Source: Gonocerus acuteangulatus
Taxonomy: Eukaryota > Arthropoda > Insecta > Hemiptera > Coreidae
Length of the DNA stretch: 64,000 bases
Assembly: GCA_946811695.1 (NCBI GenBank)
Contig: OX328125.1
Coordinates: 35,697,751-35,761,750, forward strand
Direction: 5' to 3'
The notes under the pieces were generated by a model, which had not been told where the DNA came from, made no database searches, and saw only the letters and a list, made by a program, of their open reading frames with translations. The translations under genes and the position numbers were made by a program. Of the stretch, positions 44,496-57,497 are shown one piece after another. The first letter of the stretch is position 1, and each line of letters opens with the position of its first letter.

Positions 44496-47400
44496 TATTA
44501 GGCAGACCGGATGACATTTTTCTGCGTATCAAGGTTTTTTTATTTATAATCATTTCAAAAGAGCTATTGTGTCCGACGTTTACACTCCGAGTAAATTTAT
44601 GTGTTGCCTACTTCTCATCTCTATTCTGGAAAATCATAGAGCTATCCACCACGAAATATAGGAAAAAATAAATGGAAGTTAACAGGACACTCACTGAGAA
44701 AGTCTGACGCGAGGTAACCTTTACAAGTACCTTTAAACGAGTAAGGTCTTGATAGGCTTGTCGTAGATCAGTCGGAAAGGGCCTCGGGCCGAATAGGCAA
44801 AACATGGCGAGAAGCAAGAACGTTGACAGCTGATAACTGGCATGTACTTGTAGGTTATGCCTAACTAGAAATTAAAGTGTTAAGAATTATTGTTTGTTCA
44901 CTTCTCGTTGTTGCACGGTATATGGAGTCTAGGAGTGTGGTAAACTATGGTCACTCCTTTCAGTAGAAACGGTTTTCAAAACATCTGGGATCTGACACAG
45001 AACAGGTGTAGAAAGAGCTTACCTTCGAACATTCATTAAATTTCAGGGAATTCTTAGTTTAGGAGAAAGATGGACTTCCCTGAGTGTGGTGGTACGAAAC
45101 GTGTCTACCTGAGCTCTATTGGGTTACGGCCTCCTAACCATTTATATGAAAAGAGGAACTATTATTTTGAAATAAATGAATTTGTCCTCCCATTAAATAA
45201 GAAAGAGCAATATATTGCCTCGCAATAATAGTATGATTATATTTATCCTCTGCCCCTTTATATATAGATATATTTAAATAGTAGTGGTCTAATGGGGATC
45301 CGACTGCGTCTGTAACTAGGTGGGTGGGATCTCGCCGTAGGGAAGATAAAATTAGCTGCGGCAAAGATCTTAATATATCTGGGGGCAACCTCCCACCAGC
45401 TTTCCTTCATCTCCACAATTACTCTTGACACTTGTAATTTATTAACAAGTTGAATAGCATCAAATCAGCTGCGGCTTTAACGAGCTTTAATTATTTCTTT
45501 AGATTGTTTCTTCTTCTCATTTTGCCAGGGAATATAACTTTTGAGGTGGAGAACGCTTTGCATAGATAAGTTGAAGAAGGCTGTATTTGATATAAGATCA
45601 TTGCTCGATATTTGTTTCTTTGATATAATTCTTATTGCGATTTTCTTCTAGTTCTATGGATATGAAAACCCAATGATGTCGAATAATCCATACGTCACAA
45701 AAATTGTTGCAAAAATAGTGCATTGGAATACTGCTTATCATTTAATTCTACTCTCTTCGCCTAATGTTTTTACGTTGAATGTAACGTGTTTGCTGGCCTG
45801 AAGGAGGCGCCACGTCTATTAGGCACGCTTTCCTGTGGTCTTTCTTTATTCAGTCCTACGGTCTCTTTAGGTTATGCCTTTCCCCTTTTTCTAACCTTCA
45901 TAGAGGAATCAGTAATGATACTGCTGACTCAGTTAGTGAATCACCCACTCACTCATCATAGACTCAGCCGTTAATGTAAAATCACACTAGCCAGTTATGG
46001 TATGGCGCCAATATAACTGTAACCGAGAAAAATCTTTTTATTCTTTGATATAGTCTGTTTCTTATAGAGGTTTACTCATTAAAGCTGGGGGAAATATTTA
46101 ATTAATTCCATTAAGATCAGATGTTCTTGCAATTTTTGTTTTCAGATGAATAGCTGACAAATGTTTTCCCTAGTCATGAAATGGCAGCTGCATTCACTAT
46201 GTGGAGAAACATATTTGCGACACCAAACATATTCAATACTACTTTTTTTTTTATTGATCTTTATATATTGGTCTGTAGTTCTTTGTTATTTTGAAATTGA
46301 AGAATACTTTTACATTTTTAGCCATGATCTCGGCTGAAGCGGTGATGGAAGTTAGTAGGTGAAGCGGAAAAAAGATTACTCATTGTACGACGATGATTAG
46401 GAGGTCAATCTTCTCTAATTGCGGGGGAGGGGAAGCAAGGTAAATTACTCACTGAATAGTGCATCTTAGCAATTACGCAGACAAAGTACATCTTATTTGT
46501 TGTCATTCTGTAGCCTCAGAGACGTGTCTGATCACCTTGGTCTCGGTACTCTTATCTTTCCTCACCTCGTCCAATTCTACGGATGCCACTCATCCAGCCA
46601 CTCTTTGGGCGTCAAGGGATTACTCAAAGGGTGAGGACTCTGTGGATATTAGTAACATTGTCCCTTGACGCTGAAAGCGCTCTTCGTTTATGATTAAATA
46701 AATGTGTTCCAGTCAAGATCCTTTGTGGCTAAAACACCGCAGCTATTAGATATCCTAGATTATCTAAATTTCCTCGCTGAGTCTATTATATGTCCCTGTA
46801 TGTGCGGCTTCGGCCGTCAACGGTGGTGGTTTCAAGAATTTTCTCAAATTCAAATTAGTGCTTTCTCCTAACCAATAATAATAATAATAGTAATTATAAT
46901 AACAAAAATAAACAGAATACGATTTTTTTTAATGCAAATTATCGGTTAATGAGAATGCTGATCAGCAATCAACTCAGATTAGTCTACTGATAACAGATTT
47001 CTTTACATTGTGCAGGTCTTTTGCCTCGTTGTTGGATATATGTTACAGTAAAAATCAGGCTTTCAGCAAGTAAGAAGAACACAATCAAGTTGAGCGATCT
47101 GATGAAATCTGTTAAAAACAGGAGAAAACTCTGCAAACCAGCATTGGCTACAGAACAGGCACAAACAAGACTATTCAATATCGATATCAATGTGTCTGTA
47201 GTTCAGTTTTAACATTCATATTGCTTTCAAATACTCCGATTCAATTGGCGGTCCGTAAATGAAACTTAAGAAAATTAGAAATTAACAGTTTAAATGTGTT
47301 CGAGCTGCGTGAGCAGAAGGTACGTTCGTCGTTAGGAGCCATGACCGAGGCATATTCCGTAACAGCTAACCATCCGTGGACCACCTGTTAGTTCCAATGG

Positions 47401-47992
47401 TTGTTAGGGGGTGTGGGGGCTGGTTATTAATGCGTGTAGTCTGTTCATGTCATGGCTGTGAGCAAGCACGACACAGTCCTGCAATCTTACTACCAGCTCA
47501 ACTCAACGTGACCTGTATTTTCTTATGTACCCCTTGTGGCCATATTTCTTGTGATCTCGCAGCAAAACTCGCAATATGACAATAAAACCATGGCCATAAA
47601 CTTCTCTTATCCAAAGTTTAAATGGTTCAGAAGATATCGTTGACCATGCAGACTAACCGATGTTGAAACAGTCCACCACTAGTAGTTTTAGTTAATAAAA
47701 CTACATTTTGAGATAAAAATGAGTTTTAATTGCAAGCATTTCAACTTCAAGGCTTCAACAGGGCTCTTCCGTCTGAAAGTCGCTACATCATTTTCACGTT
47801 TTTCGCAGAGTCCGTCGGAGTTAAGGTGTCCGTTTGGAAGAGAGATTCGTAATGGTTCTCCTGCCAACCCCCTTCCACTATTCCTGACTTTATTCAGTGC
47901 TCTGTCAGTTCTTTAATGGTTTGCACTTTATATATCTTCCCAAGCCATATTTTCCTCGAATCTCATCCATAATTTGCATACATCTAAGACAC
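44494..47992. other. Non-coding DNA, about 3.5 kb
   Basis: No gene is recognised. A short (AAT)n run lies at about 46867-46910. Frames on both strands near 46984-47212 have no recognisable domains. Confidence 0.45.
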
Positions 47993-48131
47993 GATTCACA
48001 CACAAGTGTCGAGTGGGGCGGGCGTGGCGGGGGTTTTTGCCACCTCTATGTAATCCAATGGTCCAATCCACATTGAAGTGGCGTGGCGGTGGGGTGGGCC
48101 GCCAGTCCCACTCGCCACTTGTGTGTGAATC
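47993..48131. mobile_element. MITE-like element, 139 bp
   Basis: Terminal inverted repeats of about 27 bp: the left is GATTCACACACAAGTG then TCGAGTGGGGCGGG; the right, complemented, is GATTCACACACAAGTG then GCGAGTGGGACTGG. The interior is GC-rich (GGGCGTGGCGGGGG; GTGGCGGTGGGGTGGG). Flanking AAGACAC and ATAACAC might be a decayed 7-8-bp target duplication, which would suit a hAT-like source, but this is weak. Confidence 0.85.
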
Positions 48132-51100
48132 ATAACACTACTCCCTTCTTAAATATGTGAATTGTACTTAGAAGATTTAATCTAATATTGTCCATGGTAG
48201 GATTGAGTTAGTTGAGATCTTGGACAGGGGTAAGCCAGCGCGAGCCCCAATTCCGTGCAGGAACACTCAACATAAACTGACTCTACCGACCTTACGGCGC
48301 ATTGTCCATGCCTGAATGGCCCCACCTATGCCACCTGCTATAATGTAGATATGACGTGGGTGGAGATTGACGATAATGTCTTGCCGCATAGGCTAATGAG
48401 TACTACATCTGGGTTATTAGTGGAGGTTGGAAAGCGGTGGGAGGCAAACTCTATTGTCCCTCCACAGCCATCCGACCGGAAGCAGATAGCCTCAGCGGCA
48501 TGATTACTTCCGCTTCCTCCTTTCGACCTATAACTGCACCTCAGCAGTCCCACGTGAATATCTAATGGCACCATTTATATTCCTCCTACTTCTTCATTCT
48601 GATATGTCGTTATTTTCTTTCAAACATTTTTTTTTTTTTTTTTAATACTGTTAATTTCATGTAGTAATGATAAGATAAATTAATACTTCGCTTTTCAGGT
48701 TCTTGAATATTTTCAAGGAAATTGGTAAAAAAGGTTGTGTACCATTTTTTGTTTGAGGGGTTTCCCAAGTAAAATGAATTACAGATCAATATCACTAAAA
48801 GAACCTCTTGTGTTTTTTGGCTGTAATACATTGAGATAATATCGATGATTCCATCCGTCCTTGTTCTTATTAGCATTCCCTGGTGCACGCCTAAGATTTT
48901 ATCTTTGTATAGCCGTCTGTTTAGTATCCCATAGCCCGTCCCTTGGCCACCTGTCCAATTATGAGTTCTGAAAATAAAATAAGAAACAGTATGTCTGATC
49001 ATTGTCTTTATATATTCTTTTGGTTTGGAGGTCGAGCTGTCGAATGTGTTCAAGTCCTTGATACAGTTTATATTTCTTTTTAAGCAAAAGTTTCGGTTTA
49101 ATTAAAAGCCCATTGAGAATCTTGTTTGTTTGGCTAATGCTTATAATAATAATAATAAATAGGTCAATAAAAAGTATTCTTCTAATGAAAGGGTCTCCAA
49201 TGAAAATAATATTAAAATTTATTGAAATTCTTTTGCAATAATTCACAGAAGGATCTGGAAATGATATTTAAGAAAGGTAATTCAAGTTTTTTCTTTTCGT
49301 TATCTGCTCATCCGTTCATTATTGTATAAATTGTACATTCTTCCCATTCTTAATTACATTCCATATCTTTAAGCATTCAGGAGTCTGTCTGTTGAAAGTA
49401 CAAAGATTTGAGTTTCTCTTTTTGGGGGGAAAGTTGTGTTTGGTGTCATGTCCTTAAGATTTTAAAAGTTCTTCAAGGTGTACAGGCTGCTTAAGTGCTT
49501 GATTATTTGTGTTCTTTGGAAGAGTTAGTTTTGGTTTTGGAATATAAATATTCCGGTCTTTTTTGTTTGTTGTATATGCAATTGATTATACGAAATGGCG
49601 TAATATCTTCATAGAATATGTGCGCTGGACCTTGAAGCATTTCAGTATTGCTGCATTTCTTGGAATAGTTAATATTGCTGTCAACGTTTCTGAACATTTT
49701 GTATTGTAAGTTGTAAAATTTGAATAGTTCTGCTTCTTTTGGAAAACCAGCATTGGTTTCATTGTCTTCAGGGATTTACAAGTACGTGTGGTGATAGGAG
49801 ACGCCTTTGAATATGTGACCTCCTTTTTCAAGCGCTAAGCGTGTTATGTCTTAATGGTTTCAGAAATATATGTCTTGGTAGTGAAGGATTTTTGCGTATT
49901 TTGCGATAGTTGTTATTAGGTGTTTAAGAATGCTGGACTACGAATGTTTTAAGTAGGAGCAATTGAGTATTTATGCTTCTTTTGAAAGAATTATTATTGG
50001 CGTCATGACTTGTTTTAAAATAATTTCCTAACACTTTTTTACTCTGCATAGTAATGATAGTTATAAATTACTGATTCATATGGCGTGGTTATTTTAACTA
50101 CTTTGTATCTTTTTGTTCGTTCATTATGCCTGAAAGAAGGAGGTTATTAATACTCAACGTCTGTTTCCGGCTCACATCCATTCTCACATACCACATTGGT
50201 TGTATTTCGTGTGTGTCGTTGCCCCTGCCTGCTTCACTATTATTATTCATTAGTTGGACTTCCTCTTACCTCCATCCTCCTAGCTCGTGTCATGAATTCC
50301 TGATGTCCCATCAGTGCCTTGAGTAGTTGTGACATGCTCTTTGGTAGCTGGGAGGGCGTGGGGGTTAAGTGTGGATGCCTCTGGCGGAAATTGAGCGACT
50401 CGTCCGTGACGGCCTTTCATGGCTATCGCTAATGAAGGGTTCACACGCTCTTCCCTTTAATTGTTCTTTAGCCGCCTCTTGGCTATCTCCCGGCTCAGAG
50501 CTGCCTTCTCTTACTAATCCACTATTTGTCCTCCTCTCATTCAGCTGTACAACCCTTTTCTCTCATTTAAAAGTCGGACTTGCAGGAGCTGCAGGGATAT
50601 TTTAGCATGTTACCGTGTTATCTGGAAGGAGCTTGGAGTAGAAACTCCACATTTTCCACCTCCCATGGAACGAAACTTCAAAGAGCGACTTTTTCGGACT
50701 GATTTGGCCCTGTGGAAGGTTAAGCCTGAAACTATTCTCTGAGACCTTATAAGGTACGTCATATATGTCTTCTTCATTGATCATTGCCAACAGATATCTT
50801 ATGCTCTTGGGATATTGGCCAATGAATACCTTGAGACATCTATAATCAACATGAGTCGGGGAATTTTCGTGTTTTTCGAAATAAAACTAGATTTTGCTGT
50901 ATGGTACTCCGAGGTATTGATATCCTGGCAGAAAACAACATTGTACGTTTTGAACTTTATCCTGAAATCCATATCATGTTTCATGGCTATGTTTACCATC
51001 GTGCACACACCATTCATTTGGTTTAGTCCCTCTTGCCGGCACTACGTCGTGGGTATGTTGAGCGGTGAGGTTAGTGCTTCGTAGGGTAATATCAAAGGAA

Positions 51101-51420
51101 AGTAATGAATGGATAATTCAGGTGGGGAGCTAGAATATGGACGGATGGAATTAGCCCTCGCTGGGTTTATTAAATTATTTCGAAAAGGGTTAGGAGGTGG
51201 CGAGTTGGCGGTGAGGACTATCCCCTGCAAAAACCCCGCCTCCGTAATGAAGGCAGCAACTCTACCCCTCGTATCCCTCCCGCCTTCAAATTGAGTTTAA
51301 TAATAATTGCTTAAAAGCCTAAACCTTTCTCCCTCCGCCTCGGGTATTACCTTAGCGAATGACCCTTCTCTAATTAGCTACATTCCTCTTTTATCCCCTT
51401 ACAAAGGGGCGTGCAGTATC
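48132..51420. other. Non-coding DNA, about 3.3 kb
   Basis: No gene is recognised. From about 49280 to 50110 the plus strand is rich in T and G. On the minus strand a 147-codon frame at 48610-49053 starts in this AT-rich context, ends in a lysine run from an A-tract and has no domain I recognise. Confidence 0.45.
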
Positions 51421-51421
51421 C

Positions 51422-51488
<67 letters not shown>

Positions 51489-51510
51489 CTCTCCTCTCTC
51501 TCCTCTCTCC
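51421..51510. repeat. (CT)n microsatellite
   Basis: About 65 bp of pure CT, then TCTCC variants. Confidence 0.95.
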
Positions 51511-52309
51511 CACCCCTCCTCTTTTTCTATCCCTTATTCCTCCGGATGAAGGCAAATTGTACTAAATAAGGTTCTTCGACCAGTATTATCTGTCATGGAA
51601 ATAAACCTCATTATCTGCACTCAGTTGCAAACTGATAAAACCTTGTTAAATGAGAGTAAACAAGTTAATTCGGTTGTTGATTTTTCTTAGTAGTATATTT
51701 TTGTTAAAATCATATTTGTCTTAAATAAGTGAAAGAAAACATTTCTAGGTCACGGGAAAGAATTTTTCTCTGACCGCTGTAACACTTTTAAAGGCTGTTG
51801 TGCTGAATGCCGTGGTAGTATGAGGCTCGGTTCCGGAGGGCTGGCTTTCAGTTGGACATTTTTCCGGAGTGTTGGTGCGTTTCGGTTATGAGCACGGTAG
51901 AGTTAGTGGGTTCGTGGGGGACTAGAAGCGGCGAAGCGAGACGGACACGAAGGCAACCGCCCGTCACTAACTGCTACCTTTCACTTCCCCTGATTAGGCG
52001 TTATTACAGTCCCTACCTTATCGCCCATTACCTCTACTATAGCCGCTGGCCTCTTCACAACGGCCTCTTCCGTCATTTAAATAAGACCAACAAATTTGAC
52101 AGATTGCTTTCGTCCGAATGGTAAACACTCTGAAAGCTAATAGATTCCGAAATGACCAGTCATTATGATAAGAAACGTTGTTCAAATATATAGATCTCCT
52201 TGGATTGTGGCGCTTTCTCTACTTATCCACAATATCCAGTTTACCTTGTATCTTTATGTAAAATCAACTATATTAGCAGATAGCGCCGACAACGTTGTTG
52301 GTTTTTGAA
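51511..52309. other. Non-coding DNA
   Basis: No gene or repeat is recognised. Confidence 0.4.
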
Positions 52310-52600
52310 GGCGACATTCGCCGATCAAAATTGGCATTCGCCTGGCTTTAAAATTGAGGCGTTCGACCAGAAGGGCGAAATCGACAATTCCAATTTTTGA
52401 GAAAATTGCACGAGTTCGCCCTTCTGGTCCGCGCAGCTAGCTCAAACCGAACCCTTTGTATTGTTTTTTCTAAGTGGAGTTCTCGTATTATGACAAGCTC
52501 TACCTACCACACAATGGGCTTTTGATAAATTAATGAACGAAATGAAAAGCATCACTGGCGAGTTCGCCCTTAAGGTCTGGAGGTCCTCATTAAGGTCCAA
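52310..52600 (+). repeat. Unclassified dispersed repeat, copy 2
   Basis: It shares several blocks with 39591-39800 in reverse orientation. It also contains the inverted pair GACCAGAAGGGCGAA (about 52367-52381) and TTCGCCCTTCTGGTC (about 52415-52429), and a further GCGAGTTCGCCCTTAAGGTC at about 52558. It may be a nested or composite foldback. Confidence 0.6.
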
Positions 52601-52929
52601 GAAGTGTTCCGTTATAATACTTCTCACAGGTGACTTAAGAGATGTAGATATCCGTAGTAGCGTTAAGAAGTGAAGTGATGTTTGAGATTCTGCTAAGGTA
52701 ATACCTGCTCTTTGGTAGCCTTCTTAAGCGTAAAATGCCTAGGGAATAGGAGGCAGACCACCTTAACATAGAAGTGACCTTGGGTAAGGGTAGGTTTTGG
52801 TAGCAAAGCAAGCCTTCTTTCTTCTTAGCTAAGTTCTTGGGCATTTTGGCGATCCGTTTGATCAGTATTTTCGCCTCATTTGATGCGCGTTGGCAAGGTC
52901 CCAGAGAATTATTAATGATATGAAGACCT

Positions 52930-53050
52930 AGGCGTTTTTAGCTGAAGAAGGCTGCCAAAAGGCACGCCAAAGCGTTAGAAATGTTTATTTTCCTGAAAAT
53001 ATGCCGTTTTATCTTAGCCGAAACCCAACTATTCCTTGACTTGTTACCAT
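52930..53050 (+). mobile_element. Penelope-terminus-like element, single copy
   Basis: AGCTGAAGAAGGCTGCCAAA, GGCACGCCAAAGCG, AATGTTTATTTTCCTGAAAA, TATGCCGTTTTATCTTAGCC, then GAAACCCAACTATTCCTTGA. The hairpin GGCTGCC-AAAA-GGCA.GCC is clear. The end CCCAACTATTCCTTGA is shared with 23606. Confidence 0.55.
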
Positions 53051-53745
53051 TGGAATATTTAGAATCGATTGAACCAGGCCGAGATAGAAAAGTGCTTAGA
53101 CTGTGCGTCGCCTCCATCAGACTATTAGTTATTAATGAATAAATAGAGGGGACACCGCCCCCTTCCCTCCCATTGATTTAATTAATTACTGAGGGCCGGT
53201 TGTTAAGTGTTTTTGTCGTCCTTCCCCACCCTTCCCAGATGAATAGCCTTTCCAGATCCTTAATATCTTTTTTGATGAATGCCACTATAATTATGTCTGC
53301 CCTCTAGTAAGTGAGTGGGTAATCGTTGCTCGTTAACTCTCCTCTCTGTTCCCCGTTCTCTTTTCATTAGTTCTTTGTGTGGCTGTGCTTGACGCCTTCT
53401 CAGAATACAGTTGGACCTTTTATTAATTTTTTTTTTTTCAGAGTCTCTTTGGGGTTTGTATCGTCGCTTTATGCAAAACGTCTTTGAGTAGCATTTTCTC
53501 TTTTATCACGATTAATTTATTTGTATCTATTTTGGAATCACTTTGTATCTGACTGGTTTATATAAAGATTATATCAGTTTCTTTCCTCTTGCTGCCATCG
53601 CCTTATTTAAGTAGTCTTTCGATATGATATTGCCTAAACAAATGGGACGTAAGTTCCGACATTATCAAGAGACTATTGAGGTAGTACTGAATCTGATATG
53701 TTAGAGCATTTATGCTGAGGTTAAGTCCAGGGTCGTCCAGGTAAT
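53051..53745. other. Non-coding DNA
   Basis: No gene is recognised. It contains a T-run near 53429-53439. Confidence 0.4.
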
Positions 53746-54574
53746 TTGTTTGTTATGCAGGTAAAGTATTTGTCTCTCCTTAGGTCGTTGCCTCAGTATA
53801 AGTGCTCTGAACTAACAAACCAGACACAGTACTACCTCAACAGTGGTTTCTTAATGACGTACTTACGTCGAAAGCGGTCGCCCACCGATTTAGCGACGAC
53901 GGTCACCACCAACAGTTATGACAGCAATATATTTGCTGGTGGACCCAACCCCTTAGATTATTTTCCTAAATGGTAAAACGACTGGACAAAATTGAATAAA
54001 CTATGACAAATATTTCTCGAAATCATCGAAATGCCTTCCAGTCTATGGCAAAATATGAAAGAGGAAGTTTTAATCTCTGGACTTATAATTGTAGACATAC
54101 GAATAATCCAAGAGTACTTAATGACCGTAAAAACAAGCGTATTATAGAACCAAACGTGAAACACAAGCATAATCTAGGCTTACCACTTGACTTGTACGAA
54201 TTAATCAATGTATCCCAACAATTTATGCATGTTATAAAACAATCACTATAAACAAATTTACCACTTTCCCAACATTCACTGCGAAAGTTGATCCGGTCAA
54301 TGATAATACTTGTCCGGGCGAGGTCATTGGCAGTAATGACCCAATCTTTCCCCGTGAATCAAAAATTGTACCACGTCAAGCATTAAAACGAGCGCGGAAT
54401 CAGTACTTTGGTCTTGTGAAAACAACACTTAGTGTAACTATTAAATACCCCTTTATATGTGGTTTTAATGGTCTAGACACGGTCGCCAAAGAGGATAGGA
54501 GAGAGCTAGAAACAAAGAGATCTCCCCCTGACCCTCTCCTATTATTTGCAGTCCCGGACAAAGAAGATCCTTAG
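53746..54574 (+). pseudogene. Possible decayed coding region, unrecognised
   Basis: I do not recognise this sequence. Three successive plus-strand open segments lie nearly end to end in three different frames: 53746-53976 (76 codons), 54003-54251 (82 codons) and 54248-54574 (108 codons, no initiating ATG, stop at 54572). Their residue composition is mixed and protein-like: short motifs such as TYLRRKRSPTDLATTV, RNHRNAFQSMAKYERG and RQALKRARNQYFGLV are unlike the Phe/Leu/Ile-rich translations of the surrounding AT-rich DNA. The second and third segments overlap at the stop of the second, as expected if a single base change shifted the frame. No signal peptide, membrane span or catalytic motif is evident. 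It could be an old gene, transposon or integrated-element fragment, or chance. Confidence 0.33.
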
Positions 54575-55299
54575 GGGGGTACTTTAGGACCCCAAGTGCC
54601 CGAATCCTTTTGTGCAGGACCCCGGCAATTTGTGTCCTTTACTATCCTGTCAGGGAGTCCTTTCATCTTTTTCTCCCTAAACTCCCCCACTCGACTCCCA
54701 TCCCCAAGCCCAAAGCATTATTTCATCAGGCATATTTATACCCAGACCTCATTTTTCTAGCCGTCGACCCTCTTCCGGGGCTTCCTTTATATACATACTC
54801 TTCACGTTGTAACTTGAAAATATGTTTACATTTATCTTGGATATGTGTGAAAGCATACGGTAATGTAGGTCTTACTTCATTGAAGGTTGGATATTTCTCA
54901 TATTCTTTTGCAAGAGTCTTCAACAATAGCATACTGCGGTTGTTTCATGACTACGCCATTAGAGATAGTTGAAGTAGAACTATTAATAACGTTTAACAAA
55001 ATTGCATCCACAATTTACTAATTTTTCTCAACGATTAGTGGCAAACAATGTTTAAATAAAAAATAAAACGACTCGTCAAAATCGTGGTTAAATAACAATT
55101 CTAAGAAAACAAATTGCTAATTTGTTATAAACACTTTTTAACATCGCAGTGTTATTTCATGTTTGTGCTGGCAGATTCATTGTGTACAATCTAAATATTG
55201 TGCAAGTTCTAAATGAATTGGAAACGCTGAACTTATATAAAGCTGTCATCAAATAGAGCTTTATATCTATTGCAGGAATTAACATGCCATGCCGTATCC
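54575..55299. other. Non-coding DNA, coding status unclear
   Basis: Overlapping open frames exist on both strands (plus 54610-54972, minus 54726-54932). Neither has a recognised domain and they compete, so I make no gene call. A small inverted repeat, TATATAAAGCT / AGCTTTATAT, lies at about 55234-55267. Confidence 0.4.
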
Positions 55300-55390
55300 T
55301 ATTTGGTTTTGGCATCCGCACAAGGACAGGTGTGGGTGTCATAATCAAATCTGTTCAAATCCCAGCCTGGCAAAATTATTTTTCTAGAGT
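55300..55390 (+). mobile_element. tRNA-like fragment
   Basis: CTGTTCAAATCCCAGCCTGG near 55348-55367 resembles a T-arm/box B. Box A is not convincing. Confidence 0.25.
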
Positions 55391-56762
55391 TAAATGTTTT
55401 ACCATTTCTGTTATTAGATTTTAAATGCACCAAACCGTGAAAAAACAGCAATTTTCACTCTATTTAAAAAAAAATTATTATTTTTTTTTTTTTTTTAATT
55501 TTATAGTTGCTCTTTATGTTGTTTTCTTTTTTCCCAAAATGTATTGCATATATGTTTTACTTATGTGCAAATTTCAATTTTTCTTTCTTTGCTTTTGTTT
55601 GCGTCCTACAAGTGTTATAGAACCAATTGTCCAGTTGTGGGATCCTAAAATCAAATAAAAATAAATAAATATTTTAAAATTACATTTGTAATTACTTCAA
55701 TCCCTGAACGAACCATTATTAGCCACAGTCATCCCAGAAATATTTCCTAAAAATCCAGCTTTTCTGCTTTTTAATGAGCCCTTTTCCTTCGGTAAGCCTT
55801 CCGATATTTTATTAAAATCGCCATGAAATTGTTACAAGTTCGATACCACTTGTCTACACTCTCCTCGATTGCCTTTAATAATATGTACTTAAATATGGGC
55901 CCAGTTGTTAAAAGATTTCTAATGGGCCATTCATCGCTCAAGGACATAGTGTTTGGGCAATTCATGGACGGTTTGCATCATTGAAGAGGATACTTGAAAC
56001 GGTGGAGAGTTTTTTTTTTCGTTGGAGGGATGGAATTAATATATTTATCTCAAAAAATGGCCTCCAGTTTTTTTTCTCTTTTAAATAGAAAATCAGGAAG
56101 AAAATATTCAGTAGACCGATTACAGTAAGTTGGAAAGTCTGATAAACACGATAAGTAGGGACTGTCAGACTCCTGTAGGACTTATAAATACCATAATACT
56201 TTTGAATAAATAATCTTACAGTCTTTCAGCAATTCTTCCATAATCGTTAGACAATTCTTTCCAATTTATTTCTAATATTTACAAGCATTTGTGACCTTCA
56301 GCATGAGGCAATTCGTTTAGCATTTTCCTAATATTAACGTGGGAGCCATTATTGCCTACATGTCTGAGCAAAAGTTTTTTTTTAATTTTATTTTTGTGCC
56401 TTAAGTATGTGCGAAAAATGAGCACATTTCTCAGGGTAATAAGATTTAACATTGAGCGATTTACTAAAATCGCATTAATGCGGCGGATGGTTTTAATGAA
56501 AATACTCACGGTCATATAATTACTAATTATTAACAGCCCATGTTCTAAACCTTCCACACCCCTGCATTATTGATTCATTAGGGGTTGGTTTAAGTATTAT
56601 GTCAATGGGCTGTGTATAATTTTTAATTATGTGACCAGAAATAGCTTTATAAGCTCCGAAATAGGCAACAAAAGACCATGTAAAGTAAGGAATAAACGAT
56701 TTGTTGCTGAACTAATTTTATTTTTTTATTATTGACCTTACACCACATTAAAATGATCTCAG

Positions 56763-56765
<3 letters not shown>
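55391..56765. other. AT-rich non-coding DNA
   Basis: No gene or recognised repeat, apart from a T-run at about 55481-55496. Confidence 0.45.

Positions 56766-56832
<67 letters not shown>
56766..56832. repeat. (TA)n microsatellite
   Basis: About 65 bp of pure TA. Confidence 0.95.
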
Positions 56833-56838
<6 letters not shown>

Positions 56839-57497
56839 ACATAATTTACAATTAATTATATATTACAATTATTATAACCTCATAATTTAAGTCGGGTTAA
56901 TGAATGGTTTAATGAATCTACATTCTCATTCCATGAATAAAAATGAATAATAACACATTGTGAGATCAAGTAAAATTTTGTTTTATTTATACATAATACA
57001 TAAATTTAAAAAAGAAACTTAATTTCATTTTAATACAATGCTATACAATGAAAAATTACAGTTTTCCAGGAAAACTGATCTCATTGTGTTTATTGTAAAA
57101 TGTATGAAGAATTTAAGTAAATAACTACTTATTAAAAAAATAATTTTTTAGATAAATTACTATTTTGCTATGTCGCAGAATAAACCTTTCTTAATTATGG
57201 CTAGTTCCGTTGAAAGAAGACAAAAATTAGTTGTAGATAATCCTCATTAGTTTTCGATTTTGTTTCGCCTTTGTCGCCTGGGGAAAAAATAACGCCCTAA
57301 CTCCTGAGGCGTATATATTAAATACACTTTTTTTACAATTGCGGCCTCAATTCTTGTTCTTTCATTGACATACAACTATAAATAATTATTTATTTCAATT
57401 TTAACGTCCGTTTATAATTAACTCAGAATTTTCGGACGGGGTATCCATAGGTCACCACCCCTTTCTAGCTTCTGTAGTCGGAATCGAACCAAAGAAG
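56833..57497. other. AT-rich non-coding DNA
   Basis: No gene is recognised. The minus strand at about 57475-57492 reads TGGTTCGATTCCGACTAC, a lone box-B-like motif next to the following element. Confidence 0.4.

Noticed and set aside
48610..49053. 147-codon minus-strand frame
   Set aside because: It ends in a lysine run from an A-tract, has no recognised motif and no supporting start or splice context.
54610..54972. 120-codon plus-strand frame and overlapping minus-strand frame 54726-54932
   Set aside because: Both strands are open over the same bases and neither has a recognisable motif, so neither can be preferred.
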